The translations under genes and the position numbers were made by a program. Under the pieces are notes generated by a model that was not told the DNA's origin, ran no database searches, and saw nothing but the letters and a program-made list of their open reading frames with translations. From the NCBI RefSeq assembly GCF_001682855.1, contig NZ_MAQW01000030.1, positions 1-55,273 of the forward strand: a DNA stretch of 55,273 bases. The letters are read 5' to 3'. The stretch is from Bacillus sp. FJAT-27264. Lineage in GTDB: Bacteria; Bacillota; Bacilli; Paenibacillales; Paenibacillaceae. This document shows positions 44,690 to 52,310 of this stretch, one piece after another. How positions within the stretch are numbered: position 1 is the stretch's first letter; each line of letters starts with the position of its first letter.

Positions 44690-44857
44690 GTTATTTTCAT
44701 TAAATTCTTTACTATTCAAAAAATAACTGGAAAAACTCCTGTTAATCACCTTATTCTGCTCAATTAAGGGATGCAAGAGGCGGATTAACAGGATAAATTC
44801 CCGTTATTTATGATCAAAGCCTTGAAAGGGAAGAATTAACGGTAGATTTTCCCGTTA
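44673..44857. repeat. Four-unit intergenic element, copy 3 (different core)
   Basis: Units of 21 bp start at 44673, 44724, 44786 and 44837 (steps 51, 62, 51). All fit TAAC-N(0-1)GGA-N5-TCC-N-GTTA style palindromes, for example TAACGGGAATAGCTCCTGTT(A). Core sequence differs from the copies at 19734 and 35617, but unit length and spacing are identical. Confidence 0.85.
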
Positions 44858-45002
44858 TCACAGCCCTTGGGATTCTGGAGAAACGGTAGTGTTCGCCTCT
44901 AAAGCCCGATCTCAACCTCAAATTCTCTTACGATTAAAAATAAGGCTTAATAAGCGCCTACTACTGATTTTGCTGTTGATTCGAAAATGAAAGGAAGACC
45001 TT

Positions 45003-45797
45003 ATGGAAATCATGTCTCCGCAAAATACGCGGGTAAAAGAATGGGCTGGGCTGCAGGAGAAAAAGCACCGTGACAAGGCTCATAAATATATCGTTGAGGG
45101 CGTTCATCTGGTACAGGAGGCACTTCTGGCGGAAGCTGATGTGGAGATTCTGGCTTTTGACCTCGACAAGGGAATGCCAGCCGAGCTGAAGGATCACCTT
45201 CAGGCTGTGCAGGGCATGGAGGTGGTCGGTGTATCGGCTGCGGTCATCGCCAAATGCAGCAGCACTAATACACCGCAGCCGGTGTTCGCCATCGTGCGGA
45301 AGGAACAGCACGGGGCGGAAGCTATCCTGTCTGTGAAGGATAGCTTCGTTGTGGTCCTTGACGGCGTCCAGGACCCTGGCAACGTCGGCACGATTATCCG
45401 CAGCGCCGATGCCGCCGGTGCGGATGGGGTGATACTCGGTCAAGGCTGCGCCGACCTGTACAATCCGAAGACCATCCGGTCTACGATGGGCTCGATGTTC
45501 CATCTCCCGATTATAGAGGGAGATCTCGCAGATATCCTGCCGCAAGCGCGCGAGCGGGGGGCGCTGCTGGTAAGCACTTCGCTGCAGGGCGAAGAATCGT
45601 GCTACAGTCACGATTTTCGCGGCAGCCAGTGGCTGCTGATCGGCAGCGAAGGCAAGGGTATATCGCCACAGACTGCGCAGCTTGTGGACAAGAGTATCAT
45701 CATCCCGATGGCTGGCCGGGCTGAATCGCTAAATGCAGCGATGGCAGCCACGATTCTGCTGTTTGAGGGGATGCGGCAGCGGGGGAATAGACAATAA
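45003..45797 (+). CDS. TrmH-family RNA 2'-O-methyltransferase (SpoU type)
   Basis: 264 aa. N-terminal substrate-binding part (NTRVKEWAGLQEKKHRDKAHKYIVEGVHLVQEAL) and the SPOUT knot with DGVQDPGNVGTIIRSADAAGADGVILG, TMGSMFHLPI, LLIGSEGKGIS and IPMAGRAESLNAAMAATILLFE. It methylates a ribose in rRNA or tRNA; the target is not known. AAAGGAAGACCTT precedes ATG. Confidence 0.93.
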   Translation: MEIMSPQNTRVKEWAGLQEKKHRDKAHKYIVEGVHLVQEALLAEADVEILAFDLDKGMPAELKDHLQAVQGMEVVGVSAAVIAKCSSTNTPQPVFAIVRKEQHGAEAILSVKDSFVVVLDGVQDPGNVGTIIRSADAAGADGVILGQGCADLYNPKTIRSTMGSMFHLPIIEGDLADILPQARERGALLVSTSLQGEESCYSHDFRGSQWLLIGSEGKGISPQTAQLVDKSIIIPMAGRAESLNAAMAATILLFEGMRQRGNRQ

Positions 45798-45834
45798 TTC
45801 CTGTCCACAAACCTAAATAACTCTTCAACTCAAC

Positions 45835-45885
45835 AAAGACTGGAAAATGGCGGCTTTTTAACCGATCATGTCCCAGTCTTTTTCT
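45835..45885 (+). terminator. Terminator-like hairpin after the methyltransferase gene
   Basis: AAAGACTGG (45835-45843) pairs with CCAGTCTTT (45873-45881) around a long loop, followed by T-rich sequence. Confidence 0.6.
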
Positions 45886-45980
45886 CTGCTTTCCGGGGAC
45901 ACTAAATTATATATAGCATCTTAAGTTATGTTATAATGAATGTCTTACTGCAAATTAAGACGAATAGAGGTCGATTGAGG

Positions 45981-46280
45981 ATGAAGTGCAAAATTAACCG
46001 TAATGCAGCTAAAGTTTTAAAAGATATGCTAAACAGTCAAGAAGCTGAAGGAAAGATGATTCGGGTATTTATTACTCAGAATCATGGCGATCACGGCCAC
46101 TATGATGTAGTACTTGATACACCAACTGAACATGATGAAATTATCGCAACAGATAAGGATATTAATGTATTGTTGGATACACGCGAACCGCTTTTGGATG
46201 GTGTTTGGATTCAATACTTTTATGTGCCACAGGAGGGTTTCTTCATCACGAATCCTTCTACGGGATTTCTTGAAAAATAA
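45981..46280 (+). CDS. HesB/IscA-fold protein lacking the usual cysteines
   Basis: 99 aa. Shape and phrases (INRNAAKVLKDML, KMIRVFITQNHGDHGHYDVVLD, EPLLDGVWIQYFYVPQEGFFI) fit the HesB-like fold. The three cysteines that bind Fe-S in IscA are absent; the only Cys is at position 3. So it is probably not a cluster carrier. Start ATG 45981 is preferred over 45936. Monocistronic with its own terminator. Confidence 0.6.
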   Translation: MKCKINRNAAKVLKDMLNSQEAEGKMIRVFITQNHGDHGHYDVVLDTPTEHDEIIATDKDINVLLDTREPLLDGVWIQYFYVPQEGFFITNPSTGFLEK

Positions 46281-46308
46281 GCATTGAAGCTTATAGAGAA
46301 TTACAGCA

Positions 46309-46352
46309 AGCCGAGCAGATTTCAGGTATTCCTGAAGTCTCTCGGCTTTTTT
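46309..46352 (+). terminator. Intrinsic terminator of the HesB-like gene
   Basis: AGCCGAG (46309-46315) pairs with CTCGGCT (46341-46347), with an inner TTCAGG/CCTGAA helix, followed by T. Confidence 0.87.
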
Positions 46353-46582
46353 AATTTTAATCCGACTGCTTGTTACCAAGACTCATCCGTTTTGTTATCC
46401 CGCTAAGGACCAGCTGGAATGTGTCTAATAAATATCCACGACAGGGGAGGAGAGTTAGTCCTCATATATTGAACATGAAAAAGAAACCGCCCCTGATGAA
46501 ATAGTTGAGGGGACCTCCATTTCACCAAAAGGGCGATTTCTTTTGTGGCTATAAAGTTTGAGAGAGCTTCACAACGTGAGGC

Positions 46583-46805
46583 TATATAAGACGAATAAAA
46601 AAATAACAAAGAGCGAGAAGGAATGAAGGGGAAGGTTTGGAACTGTAGGAGCGAAAGCTCCCTTCGAAAGCATACACTCACCGGATTTCAACCGCCAGAA
46701 GCGGTTTATTGAGAAGAAATCTGGTGACAACAGCGTCCGAAAGTCCAAACATTCACCGTAGTGACGATCGAGCCTTAAGTTTGGATCTTATGTTCGTCTT
46801 ATATA
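46583..46805 (+). repeat. Structured intergenic repeat (hairpin family), copy 2
   Basis: Arms TATATAAGACGAA (46583-46595) and TTCGTCTTATATA (46793-46805) pair perfectly. The inner helices GTTTGGA/TCCAAAC, TCACC/GGTGA, GATTTC/GAAATC and AACCGC/GCGGTT follow. Shares GGAGCGAAAGC and ACAACAGCG with copy 1. Several helices differ in sequence from copy 1 yet still pair. Its right arm ends 6 bp from the MFS stop codon. Confidence 0.85.
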
Positions 46806-46810
46806 CATAA

Positions 46811-47968
46811 TCAATTCGCAGTTTGTTTTCGCATAGCAAGCGATATTATTGCCGGGAGGATTGCAATGGCAACACCAATTGCGCCAACCACGCCGACCGC
46901 TTGCAGTGAGATTTTTTCCACAACCAGACCACCAATGACAGCTCCCACAGCCATTCCAAGTTGTACGATGGAGGTGTTCAAGCTAAGAAGAATTCCCGAC
47001 GCTTTGGGCGCCATGCCAATCAGATACACTTGTTGAGCGGGAAAGGTAGACCAGGCGAAAAATGACCATAACATCAGCAAAGGAAAGACAGCAGCGGTAA
47101 TATGAGCGAATGCAGTCATAAGGAGCAGAATACCAGCGTGGAACAGCAGGCTTCCAATCAAAGTACGTGGAATCCCCCATTTATCTGCGCCGTATCCTCC
47201 AACCTGGGAGCCAAGCAGACTTGCTATACCGAAAGCGAACAGCCCGATACTCACCAGGTTATCGCTCATTCCAGTAATGCTGAGCAGAAATGGTGTGATG
47301 AATGTGTAAATGATAGTGTATCCCATGATCCAGAAGAAACTGATCGATAAGGTTAATGAAAGCCGCGGATTTTTCAACAAGGCGAGTTGTTCTCTAAGCG
47401 GTACAGCTGCTTCTCCTTTGGACCTTGGAATAGTGAATGAAATGATCAGCATCGCGATCAAGCTGAGTACACCAATTCCGAGGAAAATCATTTTCCAGTC
47501 GTAAGCACTGGCAATGACTCTTCCTAGAGGAACGCCCAAAATAAGTGACAGGTTAAAGCCTAACAGAACGGTAGCAATGGCGCTGCCTTGTTTGCCTGGT
47601 TGGGCCATTTGAGCAGATACCGTTAGCGCAACCACCATAAAGACACCGGTGCCTAATGCTAAGACGACTCGTGCTACAACCAGCATCGTATAGCCGGTGG
47701 TTAAGATTGTGATCAGATTTCCTATAAAGAATAGGACCAAAGCAGCCAACATGAGTTTTCTCCGGTCTATTTTTGAGGTAGTCGCAATGAGAATAGGTGT
47801 ACCAATCGCGTAAGCAATCGAGTAAACCGTAATAAGTTGGCCAGCAGTCGCAAGTGTTACGCCTACATCGCTAGAGACCCGATCCAGTATCCCGGATATT
47901 ACAAATTCTGAAGTCCCCACTAAAAAACTTACAATAGCTAATATATAGATTTTCCACGTGTTATGCAT
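46811..47968 (-). CDS. MFS transporter (DHA1-type drug or metabolite exporter)
   Basis: 385 aa with 12 predicted TM helices. N-terminus IYILAIVSFLVGTSEFVISGILDRVSSDVG, loop SKIDRRKLML and GFNLSLILGVPLGRVIASAYDWKMIF (motif C region) resemble AraJ/YdhP-like DHA1 proteins. AAAGGGGC precedes ATG. The operator-like TTCTA-N6-TAGAA lies 26-41 bp upstream. It sits between two copies of a repeat (46736-46805 and 48071-48141) and may have been inserted or duplicated. Confidence 0.9.
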   Translation of the reverse strand: MHNTWKIYILAIVSFLVGTSEFVISGILDRVSSDVGVTLATAGQLITVYSIAYAIGTPILIATTSKIDRRKLMLAALVLFFIGNLITILTTGYTMLVVARVVLALGTGVFMVVALTVSAQMAQPGKQGSAIATVLLGFNLSLILGVPLGRVIASAYDWKMIFLGIGVLSLIAMLIISFTIPRSKGEAAVPLREQLALLKNPRLSLTLSISFFWIMGYTIIYTFITPFLLSITGMSDNLVSIGLFAFGIASLLGSQVGGYGADKWGIPRTLIGSLLFHAGILLLMTAFAHITAAVFPLLMLWSFFAWSTFPAQQVYLIGMAPKASGILLSLNTSIVQLGMAVGAVIGGLVVEKISLQAVGVVGAIGVAIAILPAIISLAMRKQTAN

Positions 47969-47993
47969 TATTTTGCCCCTTTCGATTTTACAT

Positions 47994-48009
47994 TTCTAGA
48001 AACATAGAA
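47994..48009. promoter_or_regulatory. Predicted ArsR operator, site 1 (MFS gene)
   Basis: TTCTAGAAACATAGAA, an instance of TTCTA-N6-TAGAA, 26 bp upstream of the MFS start. The flanks match site 2: ACATTTCTAGAA...ATAGAATTAT. Confidence 0.7.
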
Positions 48010-48070
48010 TTATTAGCTGGAAAAATAGATGTATTTTCTTTCGCATCGTATATTTTTAATCTTTTTAATA

Positions 48071-48141
48071 CCGGAAGTCCAAACATTCCACCGTAGTGAC
48101 GACCAAGCCTTACGCTCGGATCTTAAGTTCATCTTATTTAG
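48071..48141 (+). repeat. Hairpin family, partial copy (3' part only)
   Basis: Matches 46736-46805: GGAAGTCCAAACATTCC, ACCGTAGTGACGACC, GCCTTACGCTCGGATCTTAAGTTCATCTTAT. The 5' half is missing. It overlaps the stop codon of the monooxygenase gene, as copy 2 abuts the MFS stop, so the MFS gene is framed by direct copies. Confidence 0.8.
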
Positions 48142-49180
48142 TCAATTCCTTGCGTACAATGGGTGCTACTTTTGTGCCGAAAAGCTCGATCGTTTTTAAC
48201 AAGTCACTGTGAGGCAGCGTACTAAAGTCAACATACAGAAGAAAACGGGTCAAGCCCAGTTGCTGTACTGCACGCACGATTTTTTCGGCCACGTATTCTG
48301 GATCTCCAACATAAAGAGCGCCACGAGGGCTCAACGCATCCTCATACGTGCTACGTGAATAACCTGGCCAGCCGCGTTCTTTACCAATTTGATTCATTTG
48401 ATCTTCCATGATGGGGAAATACTTTTCTTTAGCTGTTTCGAACGAATTTGCAATAAAACCATGCGAATGACAGGCAATTTGCAAATCATTGAGATTATGC
48501 CCTGCTTGTTCAGCAGCTTGACGATATAACTGCACTAGTGGAGCGAAACGCTCCGGCATACCGCCAATAATGGAGAAAATGACTGGAAGACCTAGCTGGC
48601 CAGCACGGATGGCCGACTCTGGACTACCGCCAGTAGCAATCCACACAGGAAGCGCAGGCTGTTGCGCACGTGGATATACGCCCATATTTTTAAGTGGTGC
48701 ACGGAGATTACCTGTCCATGTTATTTTCTCTGCGGATCGGATTTTAAGTAAAAGATCCAGCTTCTCTTCGTATAATTCTTCATAATTGTTGAGGTTATAT
48801 CCGAAGAGGGGAAAGGATTCGACGAAAGAACCACGTCCAGCCATAATCTCAGCCCGCCCATTGGTTAGGTTATCCAGTGTGGCGAAGTCTTGATAGACAC
48901 GAACTGGATCGGCAGAAGACAGCACCGTTACGGCACTGGATAGCCGAATATGCTTAGTTGTGGAAGCGGCAGCAGCCAAGATAACTGCTGGAGATGAACT
49001 TGTGTAGTCGTTTCGATGATGTTCACCGATGCCATAGACATCAAGGCCAACCTGATCAGCCAGTTGAATCTCTTCAATGGCTTGTCGTAGCCGTTCGGCT
49101 GGTAAAACACCTCCAGCTTCAGGTCTGGTATGAAGAAATGTTGTGATTCCAAGTTCGATGCCTTTTGAGTTTTTTTGCAT
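48134..49180 (-). CDS. LLM-class flavin-dependent oxidoreductase
   Basis: 348 aa of the luciferase-like monooxygenase family. IELGITTFLHTRPEAG start, VGLDVYGIGEHHRNDYTSSSPAVILAAAASTT, LSSAVTVLSSADPVRVYQDFATLDNLTNGRAEIMAGRGSF and YVGDPEYVAEKIVRAV near the end. It would use reduced FMN. AAGGAGCGAGCAAAA precedes ATG. With an MFS exporter and ArsR repressor it forms a likely detoxification set. Confidence 0.93.
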   Translation of the reverse strand: MQKNSKGIELGITTFLHTRPEAGGVLPAERLRQAIEEIQLADQVGLDVYGIGEHHRNDYTSSSPAVILAAAASTTKHIRLSSAVTVLSSADPVRVYQDFATLDNLTNGRAEIMAGRGSFVESFPLFGYNLNNYEELYEEKLDLLLKIRSAEKITWTGNLRAPLKNMGVYPRAQQPALPVWIATGGSPESAIRAGQLGLPVIFSIIGGMPERFAPLVQLYRQAAEQAGHNLNDLQIACHSHGFIANSFETAKEKYFPIMEDQMNQIGKERGWPGYSRSTYEDALSPRGALYVGDPEYVAEKIVRAVQQLGLTRFLLYVDFSTLPHSDLLKTIELFGTKVAPIVRKELTK

Positions 49181-49209
49181 TTTTGCTCGCTCCTTTTTTA
49201 GTTCTACAT

Positions 49210-49225
49210 TTCTAGAATAATAGAA
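49210..49225. promoter_or_regulatory. Predicted ArsR operator, site 2 (monooxygenase gene)
   Basis: TTCTAGAATAATAGAA (TTCTA-N6-TAGAA), 30 bp upstream of the monooxygenase start and between it and arsR. Confidence 0.7.
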
Positions 49226-49242
49226 TTATATCTGAAAAAAAT

Positions 49243-49524
49243 TTACACCAAAATATATGGCGCAAATTTCTCGGCAATTTCGTGATTAACACTATAGTGA
49301 ATAAACGGACCGCTCTTTCGGGACTGAATTAAGCCTGAATCCGTCAGTTGCTTTAGATGATGTGATAATGTTGAAGCTGCCACGGTTTCAAGGCCTTCAC
49401 CAATAGCAGTCACACATTGATTACTTTCCCGTACCAGCATCAATGCGATTTTTAGTCGTGTAGGTTCACCTAAAGCTTTGAATACTTTAACAGCTTGCAG
49501 TATCTCATTGTCAACTTGAGCCAT
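49243..49524 (-). CDS. ArsR-family transcriptional repressor
   Basis: 93 aa, one winged helix: VFKALGEPTRLKIALMLV, QCVTAIGEGLETVAASTLSHHLKQLTDSGLIQSRKSGPFIHYSVN. No CXC metal site, so it may sense an organic compound or redox state. Two adjacent ATGs follow AAGGAGACC; the second (49524) has better spacing. Likely self-regulated through site 3 and regulator of the two genes downstream through sites 1 and 2. Confidence 0.9.
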   Translation of the reverse strand: MAQVDNEILQAVKVFKALGEPTRLKIALMLVRESNQCVTAIGEGLETVAASTLSHHLKQLTDSGLIQSRKSGPFIHYSVNHEIAEKFAPYILV

Positions 49525-49556
49525 CATGGTCTCCTTTCTTATCATCATTTCTACTA

Positions 49557-49572
49557 TTCTATAAATATAGAA
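49557..49572. promoter_or_regulatory. Predicted ArsR operator, site 3 (arsR itself)
   Basis: TTCTATAAATATAGAA, a perfect palindrome of the form TTCTA-N6-TAGAA, 32 bp upstream of arsR. Confidence 0.7.
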
Positions 49573-49636
49573 ATGATATTAACATCTTATTTCTACAGTG
49601 TAAAGATAAAGATTTAATTTATAATGAATTACGGAG

Positions 49637-50209
49637 GTGTCTAATGGATTCTATTTGCATGATTTGGATATGTACATATTGTTGAAGGAGGGGTTAAGCA
49701 GACCCTTTCGAGCAGAATTCAGACAGGGCATTTACGTTGAACTTAAATATTCAGATTTAGAGGTGGCGACCCATAAATGTGAACGTGGACCTATGGGGAT
49801 GTAAAATTTCTTGGATTCAGTCATCCTCCTTGATCACGAAGGGCAACTCCAACAACTCATAGAACGATCCAAACAGCTTTTCTCGGGGTATCAAACCCCT
49901 GCCACAGAAATGAAATCGATAAAATATTGGCTGGATAGTACTCTGATTAAGATTAAAGCTGCTCAGATGGCAGGAGATGATTTAAAAGCTGCTTTTGTTG
50001 CGGGAACTACTTCATGGAAAATCCTCGAGGGAGTATGGGCAGCCAGCAATAAGCCGATGCCACCCAATGGTTCAGTCCTGTTTCATTTGAAGGATCTGGA
50101 GAGAGTATCCGATGATCTGAAGAACTTAATTAAAAGTCTCTTCGTTGGAGAGGTCAGGGAACGGATAGAATCCTCCATCCATCGAATGGGTTACTCTAAG
50201 TTTAAATGA
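49637..50209 (+). pseudogene. Nucleotidyltransferase-like gene, truncated, with internal stop
   Basis: One frame reads SNGFYLHDLDMYILLKEG, ...GIYVELKYSDLEVATHK, ...GPMGM, then TAA at 49802, then continues NFLDSVILLDHEGQLQQLIE to the stop at 50209. The downstream part (from TTG 49811, 132 aa) has KYWLDSTLIKIKAAQMAGD and WKILEGVWAASNKPMPP, like the C-terminal helices of small-molecule nucleotidyltransferases. The N-terminal catalytic GSxARGxxxxxSDID motif is absent. So the gene has lost its start and acquired one stop. Family call is tentative. Confidence 0.5.
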
Positions 50210-50264
50210 TCTTATAAATATGCGGGAAAATAAGCCAGTCTCCCCTTAATAAACCGACCCCCAC

Positions 50265-50486
50265 TGTTAGTCGTTCTAACAATCGGGTTGCAGTTCACCG
50301 CCGGAAAGCTGGCTTTTTAAAGTCTGACTCTACACTTTCCCACCAGCGCTCAATCTGCTGCTGATCCTGCCAAAGTGTTAGTCGTTCTAACAATCGGGTT
50401 GCAGTTCACTACCGGAAAGCTGGATTTTTTTTAAGTCTCACTCAATACTCTCCCACCAGCGCTCAAACTGCTGCTGATCCTGCCAC
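50265..50486. repeat. 111-bp tandem duplication at the end of the metallo-hydrolase gene
   Basis: TGTTAGTCGTTCTAACAATC... to CTGCTGCTGATCCTGCCA occurs twice (50265-50375 and 50376-50486) with few differences. The second copy includes the last 17 or so codons of the minus-strand gene at 50438; the first is a duplicate outside it. Each contains TGTTAG/CTAACA and CCGG/CTGG hairpins. Confidence 0.9.
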
Positions 50487-51538
50487 AGTTCCACCCGCTC
50501 GCCGATCATCGGCATCAGCAGATGAAATGTTTTATCCCCACCGAGCTCAGATATTCTGCGAAAAGGCGTGTCCCAGCTATGGATGCTTAGGGCGAACTTG
50601 CCGGCATGAACGGGCAGCAGGCTTTTTGCACGCAGATCATTCGCCGCTTTCAGCACTTCATTAGGAAACATGTGGATAAATCTCCACTGTGTATTGTATT
50701 GCCCATTCTCCAGGATGACCAGATCAAAGGGCCCATACTGCTTACCGACTTCGGCAAAATGAGGCCCGTAGCCGCTATCTCCGCTGTAGAATATTTTTTT
50801 ACCAGGTGCCTCTATGACAAAGGATAACCACAACGTCCGCTTCTGCCGGTAGTCGCGTCCAGAGTAGTGCCGGGCTGTGACCCCATGCACAGTAAAGCCA
50901 TCACCCAAAGCTACCGTGTCTCCCCAATCCAACTCCGTGATTATCTCAGGCTTAAATCCCCAATGCTCCAAATGCGATCCTACCCCCAAACCACAGACCA
51001 CTTGCTTAATCTTTGGCCGCAGAGCCGTGAGCGTTGCATAGTCGAGATGATCCCAATGATCATGAGAGATGAACAGATAATCGATAACCGGCATATCGTC
51101 AGGGCTATAGTGATTAGCGCTGGGGAAGGCCTTCGAGAATGAGACGGGAGCACCCGACGGACTGAAGATCGGATCGAACAGCATATTTTTACGCCCTGTC
51201 CTAATAAAAAAGGAGGAATGGCCGAACCATACCATCATTTCCTCATCTTCCTGAAGAACATGAAGGTCCGTCTTATTTATAGGGACTTTTTGGAGTGGTT
51301 TGAGACGCTCCTTGGTAAAGAGTTTCTCCTTTATAACGGTATATAAGTTGGAGTTCTCGCTATAGATTGGCGTGGTCAGTACGTTGTGGAATTTTCCATC
51401 CCGATAATGTGGAGACCGCTCAATACGGGCAAGCCGGCTCCCGGAGGGCAGCTTTCCAAAAGGGGCTTGATGCAAATACAGAAAGGCAATGAGGAGGAGT
51501 ATCAGAACTACGATAACAATCGTTAAAAGAAAGGTCAT
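50438..51538 (-). CDS. Metallo-beta-lactamase-fold hydrolase (NAPE-PLD/UlaG-like)
   Basis: 366 aa with one N-terminal TM (FLLTIVIVVLILLLIAFLYL). MBL core: WFGHSSFFIRTGRKNMLFDPIF, ISHDHWDHLDY (HxHxDH metal motif), TARHYSGRDYRQKRTLWLSFVIE, YSGDSGYGPHF and LLPVHAGKFALSIHSWDTPFRRI. The layout is that of NAPE-PLD-like lipases or UlaG. Start ATG 51538 follows GGTGGAAAA; the longer frame to 51613 has no site. Substrate unknown. Confidence 0.9.
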   Translation of the reverse strand: MTFLLTIVIVVLILLLIAFLYLHQAPFGKLPSGSRLARIERSPHYRDGKFHNVLTTPIYSENSNLYTVIKEKLFTKERLKPLQKVPINKTDLHVLQEDEEMMVWFGHSSFFIRTGRKNMLFDPIFSPSGAPVSFSKAFPSANHYSPDDMPVIDYLFISHDHWDHLDYATLTALRPKIKQVVCGLGVGSHLEHWGFKPEIITELDWGDTVALGDGFTVHGVTARHYSGRDYRQKRTLWLSFVIEAPGKKIFYSGDSGYGPHFAEVGKQYGPFDLVILENGQYNTQWRFIHMFPNEVLKAANDLRAKSLLPVHAGKFALSIHSWDTPFRRISELGGDKTFHLLMPMIGERVELWQDQQQFERWWESIE

Positions 51539-51680
51539 CTTTTTTCCACCCACAGTATTTAAATTTGTGTAGCTAGCATGTATTATGTCGTTTTTGTATT
51601 CAAAATACACCATATGTACTGTTCTCGACTGTCGGATCTCGATCCCGGAACGGAAACGATTTGAATTAGGATGATACGCT

Positions 51681-51713
51681 AAGCTTCCTGCCTTCTGGCT
51701 GGAGCTTTTTTTG
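51681..51713 (+). terminator. Terminator-like hairpin before the sigma factor gene
   Basis: AAGCTTC pairs with GGAGCTT and, inside, GCC with GGC, then a T7 run. It stands 100 bp upstream of the sigma gene and after no plus-strand gene, so it could be a transcription attenuator or the remains of a lost gene. Confidence 0.5.
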
Positions 51714-51812
51714 TATTAATTTAGCAGCAATCGTTGCATCCTAAAAAAATATTAAGCGTGATGAAAAATATCGGAGGGCTCAGTTGTATTTAAAGTGAAA
51801 GGAGGTGGTGAG

Positions 51813-52310
51813 GTGTACACTTCATTTGATATCAATGAATCGGTACGACGGGCCCTGGACTTATATTCTCAAAGCATGATTAAGATTGCGTTCACTTACC
51901 TAAAAAATGTGACTGATGCAGAAGAGGTGACGCAAGAGGTGTTTCTGACCTATCTGCAAAAACGTCCGGCCTTTGAAAATAACGAGCATGAAAAGGCATG
52001 GCTTATCCGAACAACGATCAATAAAAGCAAGAATATGCTGAAAACCGGCTGGTTTAAAAGTAGAAATCCGGTCCCGGAGGATCTGAGCTACCTCCCGAAA
52101 GAAGAAAACGAGGTTTTACAGGCCGTGCTGGCCTTGGATAAAAAATATCGTATTCCCATTCATCTGCACTATTACGAAGGCTATTCAATTCAGGAAATCG
52201 CCGAGATTATGCAAGCGAAGCCGGCAACAGTGGGCACATGGCTTGCGCGTGGACGCCTTCTTTTAAAAGAAAAGATTGGAGGTCTGGAAGATGAAGAAAT
52301 CATTATATAA
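51813..52310 (+). CDS. ECF-type RNA polymerase sigma factor
   Basis: 165 aa. Region 2 (LYSQSMIKIAFTYLKNVTDAEEVTQEVFLTYLQK) and region 4 (VLALDKKYRIPIHLHYYEGYSIQEIAEIMQAKPATVGTWLARGRLLLKE). GTG 51813 is preferred, since GGAGGTGG lies 8 nt upstream; GTG 51795 is in frame. The gene overlaps the next by 20 bp, as sigma/anti-sigma pairs often do. Confidence 0.92.
   Translation: MYTSFDINESVRRALDLYSQSMIKIAFTYLKNVTDAEEVTQEVFLTYLQKRPAFENNEHEKAWLIRTTINKSKNMLKTGWFKSRNPVPEDLSYLPKEENEVLQAVLALDKKYRIPIHLHYYEGYSIQEIAEIMQAKPATVGTWLARGRLLLKEKIGGLEDEEIII

Larger units (their letters stand above)
44556..45002. other. Intergenic region with two overlapping repeats
   Basis: 447 bp. A reversed copy of the hairpin family at 44602-44689 runs into the four-unit element at 44673-44857. 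No gene was found, and 44858-44985 contains nothing recognised. Confidence 0.7.
46281..46810. other. Intergenic region upstream of the MFS stop codon
   Basis: 530 bp. Terminator at 46309-46352, then an inverted pair (AAAGAAACCGCCC near 46481 and GGGCGATTTCTTT near 46527) of unknown role, then the hairpin repeat at 46583-46805. The minus-strand frame at 46403-46681 is not convincing as a gene. Confidence 0.6.

Noticed and set aside
46403..46681. 92-codon minus-strand frame
   Set aside because: It runs into the hairpin repeat, has no ribosome binding site and no recognisable family.
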